A stretch of DNA of 64,000 bases from Ancylostoma caninum (Eukaryota; Nematoda; Chromadorea; Rhabditida; Ancylostomatidae): assembly GCA_037903475.1 (NCBI GenBank), contig JBAJFG010000362.1, forward strand, positions 2,232,001 through 2,296,000. Direction: 5' to 3'. A program made the position numbers and the translations under genes. Within the stretch, counting starts at the first letter, position 1. Every line of letters starts with the position of its first letter. Below, piece after piece: positions 49,623 to 61,493 of the stretch. The notes under the pieces are model-generated. The model saw nothing but the letters and a program-made list of their open reading frames with translations, was not told the origin of the DNA and searched no databases.

Positions 49623-50341
49623 TTAGAGGAAAACACAAGCGACTCTGTAAAGATTTTGAATAGGCTGCCAATTACTTCGTGTGAGCCACAAATAGCAGCC
49701 GACTTCCGCTTTGTTGCCCATCTGAAATGGGGAAATTGAACAAAGAAGGACAACTAGCAAACTCTGCCACGCTAGCAAAGTTGAGCCCCTACCTTCTGCA
49801 GTTGACGTTTCGACTTCCACCCTGCAACAACCTTGTCCAAGATTTGCCTTTCATTCATGGCCTTCCTTCCACTTGAAATATTCCAATTGAACGAGCATTA
49901 CGCGGAAGACACTCAAAAATTTACCCCTCAGAGTACAAGACGTATTGTTCGGGCACCTTTCTAAGCCCTTCTATTGCAATATGACGAGCAATGTTCTCCA
50001 GTCCGCAGTCGTACTTCTAAAAATTGCTGGAATTGACTTATTCATCAGTAATTGAACTGCAGAATATTTTGCAGCGTGTTCTACAGCTTTGATGATGTAA
50101 ATCCTCAATCTTTGTCTGAAAGAGTAGTAAGAGATTTTCCAGCGATTCGTATAGTAATCGGTTATTCATGAAAAATGAGACTTGCCATATCATGCCGTTT
50201 GGTTCCAGCAACAATTTCATTATACAGACGCCTTTGGTTGTCGTTTCTCCCGGAGACACCGCCCTTTGTGTGACACTCTGGCACGTGCTTTGATGCTTCA
50301 GCAGCATAAGCGATTGGTAAAAGATAGAAGATTGTGAGCAT
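49623..50341 (-). CDS. Small secreted CAP/ASP-like protein with re-founded start (paralogue 3)
   Basis: Predicted 141 aa. Exons: 50341-50186, 50016-49925, 49871-49793, 49721-49623, all in frame. The ancestral exon 1 (51012-50983) has a TGA as its tenth codon, and the acceptor before exon 2 has lost its G. Instead an ATG inside the former intron end, 15 bases before the exon, opens MLTIFYLLPIAYAAEASKH, a complete signal peptide. The rest is conserved: LYNEIVAGTK, KYDCGLENIA, a Trp helix (AGWKSKRQLQ) and EVGC...YRVACVFL, with a longer last exon (99 nt against 78). The GCAAGT donor is kept. Either a gene with a new start or a decaying copy whose later exons are still open; I favour the first. 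Confidence 0.6.
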
Positions 50342-52760
50342 CTTCAATAGAAAATTAGGGACTTTTTGTTGAGCATGGCTCTAACATATTGCTTGGACCT
50401 AGGAAGAACAAAACGCTATTTTCCAGTTTCAATTTAGATCATACTGAACTCCAACACCACCAAATGGGAACGTCCCCTACTCTCTATGAAGTTCAATCAC
50501 TTTTGGATACTTGGCGAAAATGTACAGTTCCTCAAAAACGGGAAACCCCAACGTTTTAGCTCCCCTTCTTACTCCCTCTCCCTCCCCAAGGACCAGCACC
50601 AATGCTCGACACTCTGCCTGTCATGAAGCATCCACGTCTCCTTGCTCTCTGCTACGCCTTAGCGTGTTTTTTCTGGGCTGTAGGGACCTCAATATTTGGC
50701 AAACTCTGTAAACCTTGACATGAGGAAATTACAAGAGTACAGAGTGAGCCAATATGAAATGCACACTGCATTAACATGTCCCTTCGAAGTCCACAGGAAT
50801 GGATACGCTAGTGTTGAGATATGCTCGAAAACTTCTTCTAAGAGGTTGTGCAGAGTTATGAATCAACGAACGTACTTGGTCCGATAACGAAAAGAGAAAT
50901 TGCACGGGAAACTCTAGGGGAGGTGGTTAGAGTTTTAGGAATACTGGAATATTTTTAAATACAATACATATCAGAAACCTACTCAGGCAATCAGACGGGT
51001 AGGATGTAACATTGCTTGTAAATGTGTTCGTGTTTTGGTGCTTCTTTTATACACAGTGGTAGGTGAACGGAACGTGTTTCATTTGTATTGGTAATCAGAA
51101 CTAATCGTTTTTATTCAGCAGCGAATCGAAGCGAGATTTCGCATCGCTGGATTATGATAATGAGGTCTAAACATGCAACCAACACTTACTTGTTTTGAAT
51201 GCAATTTGTTTCAACGTGCTATGTAATTTTGTTCCAGGAGAGCCCTGTTTTTTTTTTGAAGGCAATGCAGTACAAATATTTATAAGTGGAAGTGTTAACG
51301 ACAAAGAGTTGTGCGCATCGACAATTATAACTAACAAGAAGAAATAGAATGCATCTTAAAGTCTAGCATGAATGTTTCCTCTGGAATACTTATATGGAAG
51401 AGTGGAGCAGCCTAAAAGAACTGTGGTTTACTACTCTGTAACTTTACCTCATCAGTTTTTGTCTGAATTCCCAGCAGGATCAGCCTTGATTTCAAGAGAA
51501 TAAACGGAATTTGCCAGGAATTGAACAAAAACTTGTCGGGAAAATAGTAGCTGAAATAGGATAACAGTATCGCGTTCAGATCGCACTTCAAGGTTATCTC
51601 ACCTTAAGTTACAGGGCTGGAAATCACGACTAGCCAAGCAAACCAACGGTGGTTAGCATGCTTCGTTATATTCTAGACTACGTGATGTTAAGAGGTGCAG
51701 GATCTGAAAATTGGATTGATCAATCTCGGGTTTTGAGAGTAGACTTTGACTTATCCTAAGTCGGCTCAAGCAAAACCTCGTTAGTCGGTAACGTTTTGAG
51801 TCTGCATACCTATGCCATCTTTCATACTACCCCTATATTTTGCCTTTTTGGAACCATCAAATATATATTGAGGTAATATCACAAAAACCTTTTCCACAAC
51901 ATGTGAATGGATCAGAAAGAGTTTAAATGTCCGAAAGGAGGAAGAAAGTAAGCTCTGGAATTAATGCTTTTCAATCAAAAAATTTTCAATCAAAGCATTC
52001 CCATTCATGCCCTTCAAGTAACCAAAGTTCGCAGTTTAAAAATCTGTCATCGATTTTGCAACAACATGGTTGCTCCTGTTGTTTGATCTGGTTTTTTGCT
52101 GTGTGCCTGCGTGGGTTGGCAGCGATGGACTACAAAATAGTGTTGAATTCCTGCGATTTCTATTCAGTGTAACCCACGAAAGAAAAAAAACCTCAAACTG
52201 GTAGAGAAAATCATTGCCGCTTGACAATGTTCTCGGTCCTCACACCGATTTTATGTAAGACGGAAAAAGAATTAATCATTAAGAACTGTGTCAGGATAAG
52301 AAGTACTATCCTATCTGAGGTCTAATTGAAATTCATATATGTATGAAATAAGGCTTAGGGTGTTCATTTCATGACATAAGTTACATGATAAAGAGAAAGA
52401 GGGGATGGGGAGCAGCGTGGTGGTGTGGCTGGTCGGTGAAGACGACCTAGTAAGTTAACAAGCATCGTTCTCTCATAGAGCAGGTTTCAAATATATTGGA
52501 CCACCAGCAAATTCGGCTTTGCTTAGAATCATGGTAACTCTATGGCTAGTACAGTCACATTCGGAATACCTATGATACTCGAATTTTTTTAAAATAAATT
52601 CTTTCGTTTTTTGAGTTTCATGAATGTATGTAGGACCACTTTCTAGCAAGCGAAAGATTAACGAAATAATATCGAAAGGTCCTAGGCTCCTTAGCTGATC
52701 AACCTTTCTTCGCAAATGATTGCACCAGATAGAAAACGTACCATATTTGCAGTCGTATCA
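50342..52760. other. Upstream flank of paralogue 3 and intergenic
   Basis: 50342-51300 carries the old intron 1, the dead exon 1 and the promoter (TATAAAAG near 51047). 51710-52080 resembles 48880-49110 (TCATCGATTTTGC(A/G)ACAACAT), showing that the flanks were duplicated with the genes. No separate gene is seen. Confidence 0.5.
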
Positions 52761-52769
52761 CGCAATACG

Positions 52770-53435
52770 TTAACACCTAGTTATCTTCTCCATATTAAAT
52801 AAGATAGCTCTTCCAGGCTTGTCATTGGTTACGAAACGGTGCCATTCCACAGCAAATCTTTCACAATATGATCCCTCATATGTATGTTTTTCATAGAGAT
52901 TAGGTGTGGCGGACAAGTGTGCGACGTAGAAATGTTGAGATAATCGGTCTGAAATCGCGTCTCTTTCGCAAAAAAAAAACATAGATTGAAGCATAGTAAG
53001 AGTAGAGAAATGTGTTGCTAATCTCCTCTATTGGCTTATTTCCGAACATCAATCCATCTATATCTTGGTTGTGACTCAAAGAATTTCACAAAGCTCATTC
53101 GTTTTACTCAAAGGAATAGATTTTCGAGTCCGAGTAAAAGTCCTAGTGCTGACGCACACCAGCGGCTATCATAAATGTTAAACTAACACAAGGAATCATG
53201 ACTTACCTATAAGGAAATCCAGACCGCAATCGTGAACCCAGATCCGTTGCTCTTGCTTTCGCACGACGCACCAGCTAATAAAGGTCCATCACATTCACGA
53301 GCGTGTGTGACCGCGCCTGTGTAGCGGGATTCACGAGTGTCAATGGAGAGCGACAGTACGAAAGAGAGCATCCCGATTTTGAGGATTTTTTTATCTGTTT
53401 CCGCCCTCTCACTATTGGATATAAAATCAAGGACC
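52770..53435 (-). pseudogene. Two-exon fragment of an unrecognised gene (third copy)
   Basis: Exon a runs 53435-53207 (acceptor CCTCAG, donor GTAAGT, phase 1). Exon b starts after GATTTCAG near 52950 and runs to a TAA about 52770. Joined, the phases agree. The chain contains DTRESRYTG, ECDGPLLAGAS, WVHDCGLDF (in the shifted frame), then DRLSQHFYVAHLSA, NLYEKH and EGSYCERFAVEWHRFV. Compared with the palindrome copies, exon a lacks 4 bases before the WVHDCGLDF part, so it is out of frame. I do not recognise the family. A Cys-rich secreted protein is possible. Confidence 0.5.
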
Positions 53436-53775
53436 CTGAGGACCCCAAAATCATGCAAAATCTCAGACACGAAGATTTAAGCCTATGGGAACTTCTGTAA
53501 AGTTTCTTTGCGCCATAGTATAAGCTCAACCAACCAATGCCCCAACAGCCTTCAAAGATAACATGTTTCAGCAAAGATCTTTTCCAATAAGCACTGTTGA
53601 TGTGTTCGAGAACGACGAGCTTCCAAGATTTATTTACCAGCAATAGTACAGGAACAGTGGAGCAAGGCGTCAACAAATCAGATACGAAACAAAGCAAACC
53701 AGCGCCCCCTCCCCCCTGCCACGTACAATTCGCTGGTAATACATGACATGCGCAATATGGGAGAAATAGACAATT

Positions 53776-54989
53776 CTACTCGAAAACACAAGCGGCCTTG
53801 TAAATTGTTTGGCCGAGCAAGACAGTGCAGCCGAACTTCTTTTCGTGGCTCATCTGAAATGATTAGATTAAAGAAGGGTCTAGAACTGGTGAATGTTGCA
53901 CGTTTGCGAGGTTGAGCTTACCAGCTGCAGTCGATGTTTCCATCCTCTAACAATTGCCTTCACGTTCAAGGTTTCCTTAGGGCTAAAAAATTCCAATGAA
54001 GCAGGCATTTTTCGATGAGATACTCAAAATTTTACCCCTCGGAGTACAAAGTGTTTACTTCTGGCATACTTAGTGGATCATCTCTAGCAAGTTGAAAAGC
54101 AAGCTCTTCCAGATCGCAGCTGTACTCCTAGAAGTAGCTAAACTGATTTATTTCATTAGTACCTCTTTTGAAGAGTATTTTTGATGATTACACCAGTGCT
54201 TTACAGCTTTTTCTAATCTGCACTCCTTACATAAAAGACATATTAGGGATTTTTCGGGAAATTTTACTGTATTCATATTATAATCGGCTGCTGATGAAGA
54301 ACAAGACTTGCCATGTTATCGTTTTTCACTGCAGCGACAATCTCATCATACAGCAATCCTCGGGCACGATGTTTGTACGTGGAGAGCCAGGGCAACAATT
54401 TGTGACACTCTGGGAGATCATGCTTTGATGCTTCAGCCAAGTGAGCGATCAAGAGGAGGTAGCCGACCTGTAGGAAACGCGAATTTCTAAATATTTTGTG
54501 GTTTTACAGATGTCTTTACTAGGAGTTCCGGGACTTTTTGTGGACCCTGGGTTTAACATATCAGCTAAACCTTACGAGAGCTCAACCCTGCTCCGGCAAA
54601 TGCATTTCAGGTCACATTGTTTTCCAGAAGTATTGGATGGAAACTACAGAAAATTGAATACTTGGGAGAGACGTGAAGTTTATCACATCCACGGAACTCC
54701 AAGCATATAGGCTAGCACAGATCTCCGCAGCCGGACAATCTGGCTGTCATAAACCAAGCACGTCCCGTCGATCCTTGTCACGCTGCAAGGTACTTGGGGA
54801 GTCCACATTTGCACCAAGTACGTTAGGCTATGAGTTTGTGTAAAATTGAGACTCATCAGATGTTCTCGATCTAATAACACAAACAGTACTCTGGCGGACG
54901 TAATTAGAATTCCAGGAATGCTGGAATATTATTGAGCATAATGCACAGAAGAAACCTACGAAGGCAACCAGGCCGGAAAGAGGTGACAT
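53776..54989 (-). CDS. Small secreted CAP/ASP-like protein (paralogue 4)
   Basis: Predicted 138 aa. Exons: 54989-54960, 54467-54312, 54127-54036, 53982-53922, 53853-53776; all junctions keep frame. The signal peptide is MSPLSGLVAF joined to VGYLLLIAHLAEA. The mature chain holds SKHDLPEC, LLYDEIVAAVK, EYSCDLEELA, a Trp helix (VRGWKHRLQ) and KFGC...YKAACVFE; four Cys. Intron 2 starts GCAAGT. A TATATAAAAG box precedes exon 1 by the same distance as in the sister genes. If exon 1 were not spliced, an ORF of 52 codons would result, which I reject because the exon-2 frame and the first donor are conserved in three copies. Confidence 0.7.
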
Positions 54990-55009
54990 TGTTGGATGAT
55001 GTGTTTGTG

Positions 55010-56450
55010 TTTTCATGCTTCTTTTATATACAGTTGAACGGTGCTCACTGGTATTTGTTATTTTGTTATCAGAACTATTCAACAATGATCGATTTGTTTC
55101 GACAGGAAAGCAATGTGAAATTTCATAATGCTGAGCCATGATAATGAGACGTGGGCTGGGCGGTTAATCGCTTCCTAATTTGGTATTGTTGCAACTAGTC
55201 TCAACGTGTTGCGACAATTTAAATCCAGAGAAGTCTTCTTTGTTAAGAAACGGTATAATAATGAGCAGCGTTGATTAGAAGTATTGACAACTCGGAAGTA
55301 AGGCGCATCAACAACCACTCTTAACAATGAGAGATGGAATGCTTCAACAAAGTCCGACATGAAATAGTCCTTCAGAATATTAGATTGAGGAGAAAATGAT
55401 GAAAGGAATTTTTCGAACGTTTCTTACTCCCTATAACTGATTATTTGGTTAGGCATTGTATGATGATATAACAGTGACGTCAGGCTCGAACCAGACTCGG
55501 CGGCGAACAGCGGCGGGGCGCGTCGGCTTCCACGCGCAGCATGCGGATCGATCGCCGCGGCCTGGTCCGGCTTCCTCGGGCGGCGAGCGGCGGTCGTCGC
55601 CACCACAAATTAGGTCGACCATACCTTGCGCATTGCAGCGTCGGCTGGCTGCGGGTCGACGCGCGACGACGCCCTAGGACGAAGAAGAATCGGCTCGGCT
55701 TCTTCGAGTGGCGAGGGGCGTCATCAGGGGAAGGTTTGGTTCATTGAAGAGAAACACTAGTTATTTCTCATTCGTATGAACAACTATAAAAAATAACCAG
55801 AAGATATTGATGAACAGATGTAAATTTGTTCTGAAATAGTCACTTTTAAACAAGTAGGCGCCGAAATGGAAGATTTGTGAACGAAAACACGCTATGGATA
55901 ACAAAAAGAAAAAGGAGCTGAAAGAACGTTAGCATCGATCGTTGGTATATCAGTGTTTGAATACATATGTGCTGCCATCTGACCTCAGAGATTATGGACG
56001 GACATTTCTCGCACCTATTGTGGGAAATGGATTACCGCCTCGGGCGAATCGTCATGGGTGTCATGTATCGGCAATCTATACGCTGGCCTTACATCATTAT
56101 TGCACTGTTCCCGTATCTACTATTTATCATCATAATAGGATCTGGCCCATCATCGCGTTTATCCTCTTAACTCGTTAAATACTTTTAGAAACATTAAAGT
56201 TAATTTAAAAGCTTTGAATATGATTCGTGACTCTGTAGAAATGTCTCTAAGTATTTTCTTGTTTGTTATGATCACTTTTTACTATTTTTCTGCTTTCTTT
56301 GGCGATACATTTTAGTTTTCGAGTTTGAGGCATATTGCGTTGGTGGCAGCTCCTCGCCGCCCTACGACGCGCCAGGAAGCCGAGGGGTGACAAAGCGCGG
56401 ACATCGCCCATACCTCCGCCGCCGAGTCTGGTTCGAGCCTCAATGGCGGT
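55010..56450. other. Intergenic with GC-rich inverted segments
   Basis: 55485-55615 and 56330-56440 are partial inverted copies (AGGCTCGAACCAGACTCGGC at both outer ends, CGGCTTCCT and GGCGGCGAG inside), far richer in GC than their surroundings. Open frames here are caused by base composition. No gene recognised between them. Confidence 0.5.
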
Positions 56451-56452
56451 GG

Positions 56453-56665
56453 CCCATCCGCGGCCTCGAAAGGGACGCCGCGCAACCGCGCCGCGGATGT
56501 CTCCTGCTGCTGTTATGCAATTTCTAGCAGCTTTTCTAATCGTTTTAAAGATTTTCGATTCAATCGGGAAAAAAGACCCTAGGAATAGCATTCCAGCGGC
56601 AGACGACACCGACCCATGTGCGTGCAGCGCTGTTGCGCGGCGTCCTTCTCGAGGCCGCGGATGGG
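56453..56665. mobile_element. GC-rich MITE with about 34-bp inverted ends
   Basis: CCCATCCGCGGCCTCGA, continuing through GGACGCCGCGCAAC, is inverted at both ends of a 213-bp stretch. No ORF; target duplication unclear. Confidence 0.65.
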
Positions 56666-56859
56666 GGCTGCCTGACAAGAGGTACGCTGCTGGCCTGTGA
56701 TTGGTCGATTCATACGCGCGTCGCGGCTGCAGCCTTCTAGGGTATGAACAGTTCTGCGTGGATATGGACAACGTTTCTAAGCTTTATTCGGACAGATGAG
56801 TGTTTTCGGAACCCGAAAACGGTGAGGAGGTGGCCACCGATGTCATTTAGTGCGTCGAA

Positions 56860-57618
56860 TTTGAAGAAATAACCTGAACTTGAAAAGCGTACAAGTGCGG
56901 ACTCTGAAAGTGTGACTTCAGTGTGGCGTGCAGGTGACACCCACCTTCAGTGATGAAAAGCATTTCACGACTGAGCAGGTTTTGAGGACTCAAAATCGAA
57001 GGATATATTAAAGAAGCTGTGAGGATTTTGAAACAGCTAGTATGGTGCTTATCGCCGAATTCTCACTCTAAATTTGTTGCGATTTTCACTAAGAGAGCAA
57101 CTTTTTCCCATTGTTGAGGAAAAATCCTCGAGGTCGTGTACAATGAATAGTCAGTCGCTTTTACGGGGTACCAACCACTTGGAACCGGCCATTAGATACT
57201 TCGTCTGGATGGAGTGCCTATCTAATAAAACGAAAAATTTCCCTTAATTGGAGCCTTGTCAGTGTGACTGTCCTCCCCCTTGTCCTCGAGTGGTCGGTCT
57301 TTTCTCGCATTTCGCATAATCGATTCCTGCTCTGTTGAAAAAGAAAGCTTGCCTGAAAAAAACAAGCCGAAACTTAATTTCCGGCCCTGGAGAAAGCTCG
57401 GAGGGAGGTCCAGCAAAATCGTGAAAGACCCGCAGTGATGGAACATCCCAAGCGTCTGACAGTTGTAATCCGCGCCAAAGAAGTGGACATCAAGTGATAC
57501 CAATGCTTTTCGATTCGATATAAGATTATGAACTTTTCCTGGAGAGATCATCCACAAATGCGCTTTTATACTTTTCTGTGCCCCATTTATAGTGCGACAG
57601 TAATGATGCGCCACCCTG
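56860..57618 (+). mobile_element. Truncated mariner (maT-like), same family as 5195-6105
   Basis: The plus strand reads FSDEKHFTTEQVLRTQNRRI at about 56946-57006, the first catalytic Asp region of maT-type transposases, followed by a decayed frame. The right end CGCCACCCTG at 57618 is followed by TA and matches the terminal repeat of the 5195 element. The left end is missing. Minus-strand ORFs across this stretch are shadows. Confidence 0.7.
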
Positions 57619-57619
57619 T

Positions 57620-58530
57620 AGTACGAGATCCTTCAAAGCATTTTACCTTGTTGCTGTTGAAGGAACACTGAATGCATGTTCCTGCAATTACGTCTTCGAA
57701 AAAGATATGGGCTTCTATGAGAAGCCAGGCCTTGGATGGCCTTACGTCACAAGGCGAAATGATTGCTGTGATTCGAGTTGCTCCGGTAAGGTTAGACAGG
57801 TACGGCCACCATATGGGTGGGGGAAGGTCTAGAAACTGAGAGGAACCATTGGAGAAAAACGACAAAAATGAAAACTCTGCTCCACCCCGCCTGTTTTGAA
57901 TGACAATTTTCTAACTTTCTTCAGTCCCAAACTGGCAGGACTTTCCCCACTCCTGTAACCCAATATTCTCATTCTCCAGGCTTCTCATTCCCTGATCACT
58001 ATCTCGTATTGCGCTCCCTGGGAGAGAAGTGCCCGTTGATTTTGACTATTTTTGAACAGGAGTCATATGTCGATCCGTAGCTTGCGCAATTCTGGGATTA
58101 GAGAGTCGGCGTTCCACTCATACTTTGCAGAAATAGATTCTGCAAAGTATGGGTGGAACGGTTCGCTAAATCATGGTAGTGCAACAAAATTTTCTAAAGC
58201 GCAGACGTAGGGGGACTAGCACGTGATCGCATGCGCTCGCCCTGAGACTCAGTTATAGACTGTGTGTGCCTCGCGAGGATGCGAAGCTGATGGGACATTC
58301 GGCCGATGTTTCGTCATAGGTGCATAGACATATTGGAAGGCGGGTGCATTCGGGATTTCGCGGCGGTACCACCCCCTCCAGGCAATACGGTGTTTACAAC
58401 GATTTGCTGATGCGTAGCAGCAACGTACGGAGCAGAGTCGACCCTCTACTGGAGCTTTGTTGTTGACTTCACTCAACTTTGGAACTATGGAGGATAACCA
58501 CTTCGAAAAGAAGTGTGCATACCGTGGAGG
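57620..58530. other. Intergenic, no gene recognised
   Basis: Apart from the hairpin at 58110 only short ORFs without motifs. Confidence 0.4.
58110..58160. other. 51-nt near-perfect hairpin
   Basis: CGTTCCACTCATACTTTGCA and its complement (one mismatch) enclose a five-base loop, giving a 23-bp stem. Size and shape would suit a small-RNA precursor or a foldback remnant. Confidence 0.7.
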
Positions 58531-58839
58531 ATGTATCGCAGGATTCACTCGGTGTCCTCACTTGGGATATGCTCCTTGTGCACCTCACTTTGAGGTCCCT
58601 AGAGGATTATGCAGCTTGAGGATCCGTCTGTTTTTAAGAAGTACGATTAAATACACGTGATAAAGAACGCATCATCATAAGCTGTTGTGACACTTTCTGA
58701 AACCAGTTGTGCAACTTGTGCAGTTGATCAAACTTTCTAAATATTTCCTAACTTTGTTCTATCACTTCCGAGATTTGCAAAGAGTGCGGCTGCAGTGATG
58801 ACGGACAGATGAGCCGGGGCCCTGTAGTCCAGAAAAACA

Positions 58840-59330
58840 TCATGATAGCTGTCCACCAATCGAGAAAGAGTCCACAGTGACCCAATAGTAGGAAAACGGC
58901 AGGATACGGGTCCATCGATGGAGAAAGGGTCCGCCGTGGTCCAGTAGTGGAGGAAACGCCAGGATACGGGTCCATCGATGGAGATTGGGTCTGCAGGGGC
59001 CCATTAACGGGGAAATGTCAGGCAACGAGTCCACGGATGGGGATTGGGTCTGCTATGGCCCAATACTGGAGAAAGCGCCAGGATACGGGTCCATGGATGG
59101 GGACTGGGTCCGCGAGGAGCCGATTAGTGGGGAAAGCGCCGGGATACGAGTCCCACCGATGGATCGGGTCTGTGCTGGCCCAGTAGTGGGAATGACGCCA
59201 GGATACAGATCCACAAATGGAGGATGGGTCTGCCCTGGCCCAACAGCGGGATAAGCGCCACGATACGGGTGGACTGATGGAGAATGGGTCCGCCATGGCC
59301 CAGTAGTGGGGAAAATGCCAAGATGGCTGC
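58840..59330 (-). repeat. Diverged 59-60 bp satellite array, left arm
   Basis: Units with CAGGATACGGGTCCAT.GATG and GGGTC(C/T)GC..TGGCCCA repeat about eight times; on the minus strand they read as the 23-kb units. Same superfamily as the 7951-9414 array. ORFs here are artefacts. Confidence 0.88.
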
Positions 59331-59379
59331 CAGGCTGCAGATGAGAAAATGTAAATTTCTGACTTCCATGAAAATTTGA

Positions 59380-60615
59380 ATATGATTATGAGCACTGATC
59401 AACAGAGTGTGATCAACAGCATTTTTATCCACCGAATCTTCCGGTATGACTGAACTGTGAACTATAATAGTATGTACATAGAACGGAGTACAAGAATATA
59501 GTTTGATGCCGTCGTTTTTCTGCAACTCATTCTTTGCTGAAACTGCACCTGAACGAAATGACAGCAGTGAAAGTCCAACTTCTGTATTTTTGTAATTATA
59601 TGTATTAGGTCAGCGAGGAAGTTTTGTGTTCTCCTTCCTTTTCAGAGTCCAACAATGTGACGTGTAGGTATGCTACTGTGCTTGTAGCGCATACACTTTG
59701 TATATTGTGTGTAAAATGTGTTCAGTATGGTTAACACTCATGAAACATCTGAGAATAGTGAGAATAGTGCGATTTTTGCTATTCTGTATTTCGAGTGATT
59801 CTCTAGCAACACCATAAGCAATACAGTCCACAGTTACCCTTACTCCGCTGTGAGCAAACGAGGCTAATAACGAGAATCAATACTGAACTCTTGAATGCCA
59901 ACGGTTTTTGTACAATTCAAATGGCAAATGTGAGCTTTTCATATTTCGAACACGCTATTCATTTTCAAACAATCATGAGTGAACCAAATGAGGATGCCAC
60001 ATGCACAAACATTAACATCATGACACGATACCGAGTGATGCGTCGCTCCAAACGATTTGAAGGTAGCCATTACGAGAATCGTGGTGCTCGGCGAATTTGC
60101 CACTTCTCAACTATTTTAGGAGCTCATATTCCATGCTGTGTCTGTGTGATGCATGCGGGATTCCAATGAAGTAGAGAAAGAATTCTCTTTATATTTGAAG
60201 TCCCATCATGATGTGAGAATGTCGCATGCCTTACGTGTGCCTACCACACGTCGAGCTCATATTGGCTGTCCTCATCTAGGCGCAAGAGCAGATAAAGATG
60301 CTGGGCTCTGCTTACGCATAGCATGATCTGTACAGCTAGGCGTAAATCAATCCACTGGAACTTGATGTAGCTCCTGGGCTGTAGAACACAAATTTCTTCG
60401 ATAAAACACGGATTCTCTCATAAATCTGCGGGAGAACCACAGCAAAGAAATGTTTTGAGCATACAAAAACGTTGCAAACATAGCGGAACGTCAAAACCAC
60501 TGACCTCCTATCGTGGAGCCTGGGGAGCGCAGTGCATCAGCTTACTTGCATTGTTGAAGCGTCAAGCTACCATATTTTCAGGGTATTCTCCACTAGAGTA
60601 CCGAATTTCTGTTGT
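59380..60615. other. Block present only in the left palindrome arm
   Basis: At the matching place in the right arm (about 63085) the flanks are joined (TTTTCGAT/CTTC side against GAATATTG). No target duplication or inverted ends are evident, so a deletion in the right arm is as likely as an insertion here. A 92-codon ORF (59891-60169, +) has no recognised motif. Confidence 0.75.
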
Positions 60616-61257
60616 CTTCGATTAAATTACAACTTACAGCCTTTTGAAATGAGTCAAATTTCGAATCCCGACAAGTCATACTGCACTTACATTAGCACAA
60701 GTAAACTATCCTCATCTCCAGTGCCCTGATATTTACCCTCATCGCGCAGACCAATTTATTTCATCGTTTCCCATCAGGCGCCCACTGTCTGATTATTCAG
60801 CTCTTCGGTTTCGGTGTAATAGTGCTCTTGAAGCCCTCCATACCCTTCGAAGCTGAAAAAGATGAAGTGAATCAATATTTGGTTGGCAGCAGGATTCCAT
60901 AATTAGAGCAGAATAAATGTAATTTAGTGACAATACGGGTTATTGAGCGGCTCTCATTGAGCAACAACGAACATTAGTCAACATCAACGAACAATCGAAC
61001 GAAAATACAACAGTACTAAAACTAAAACAGATCACGGTTTACAGCGAAAAACGCATGAGAAGTGTGCTCAAGTGATATTGTTGGAAAGCTAAAGTCTTCG
61101 ACCGTTAATTAAGCCCCGGACTCACTGGAACTTGGACGATGAAGGATTTGTCTGTATGCATGAAACATAGCCACTCCAAAATTTCATGAATGTTTTCAAA
61201 GGCAGCATCCAGTAACAACTTCGTGTCAGAGACTTTGCTTGATCCTGAGGTTTTCAG

Positions 61258-61493
61258 GGTCTTGGATACCATATCCAGTGATGGAAAGGCGAGATACTCG
61301 TGGAAAATCCGCGAAATCGGATGCCCTCTTTCGTGCGTCTTGTCGTACTCCTCTGACACTCGTGAGTCCCGCTACACAGGCGTGGTCACACACGCTTGTG
61401 AATGTGATGGACCTTTGTTAGCTGGTGCGTCATCGCGGCGAAAGCACGAGCAACGGGGCTGGGTTCACGATTGCGGTCTGGATTTCTTCACAG
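61258..61493 (+). pseudogene. Exon of an unrecognised gene in the left arm
   Basis: Acceptor TTTTCAG before 61258; donor GCAAGT after 61493. It reads VLDTISSDGKARYSW, then DTRESRYTGVVTHACECDGP and WVHDCGLDFFT, without stops. The following exon starts near 61747 but is cut at the arm end after about 30 bases, so the gene cannot be completed. Confidence 0.5.

Noticed and set aside
56247..56771. GC-rich 174- and 121-codon ORFs on both strands
   Set aside because: They arise from the base composition of a GC-rich MITE and inverted segments; no protein motif.
57222..57865. Two minus-strand ORFs of 92-130 codons
   Set aside because: The plus strand of the first part is a decayed mariner transposase; no domain on the minus strand.
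58457..58660. Possible Kunitz second exon (HFEKKCAYRGGC)
   Set aside because: The Cys spacing is five instead of seven and the downstream part lacks the NNF and C...C pattern; probably chance at the edge of the palindrome.
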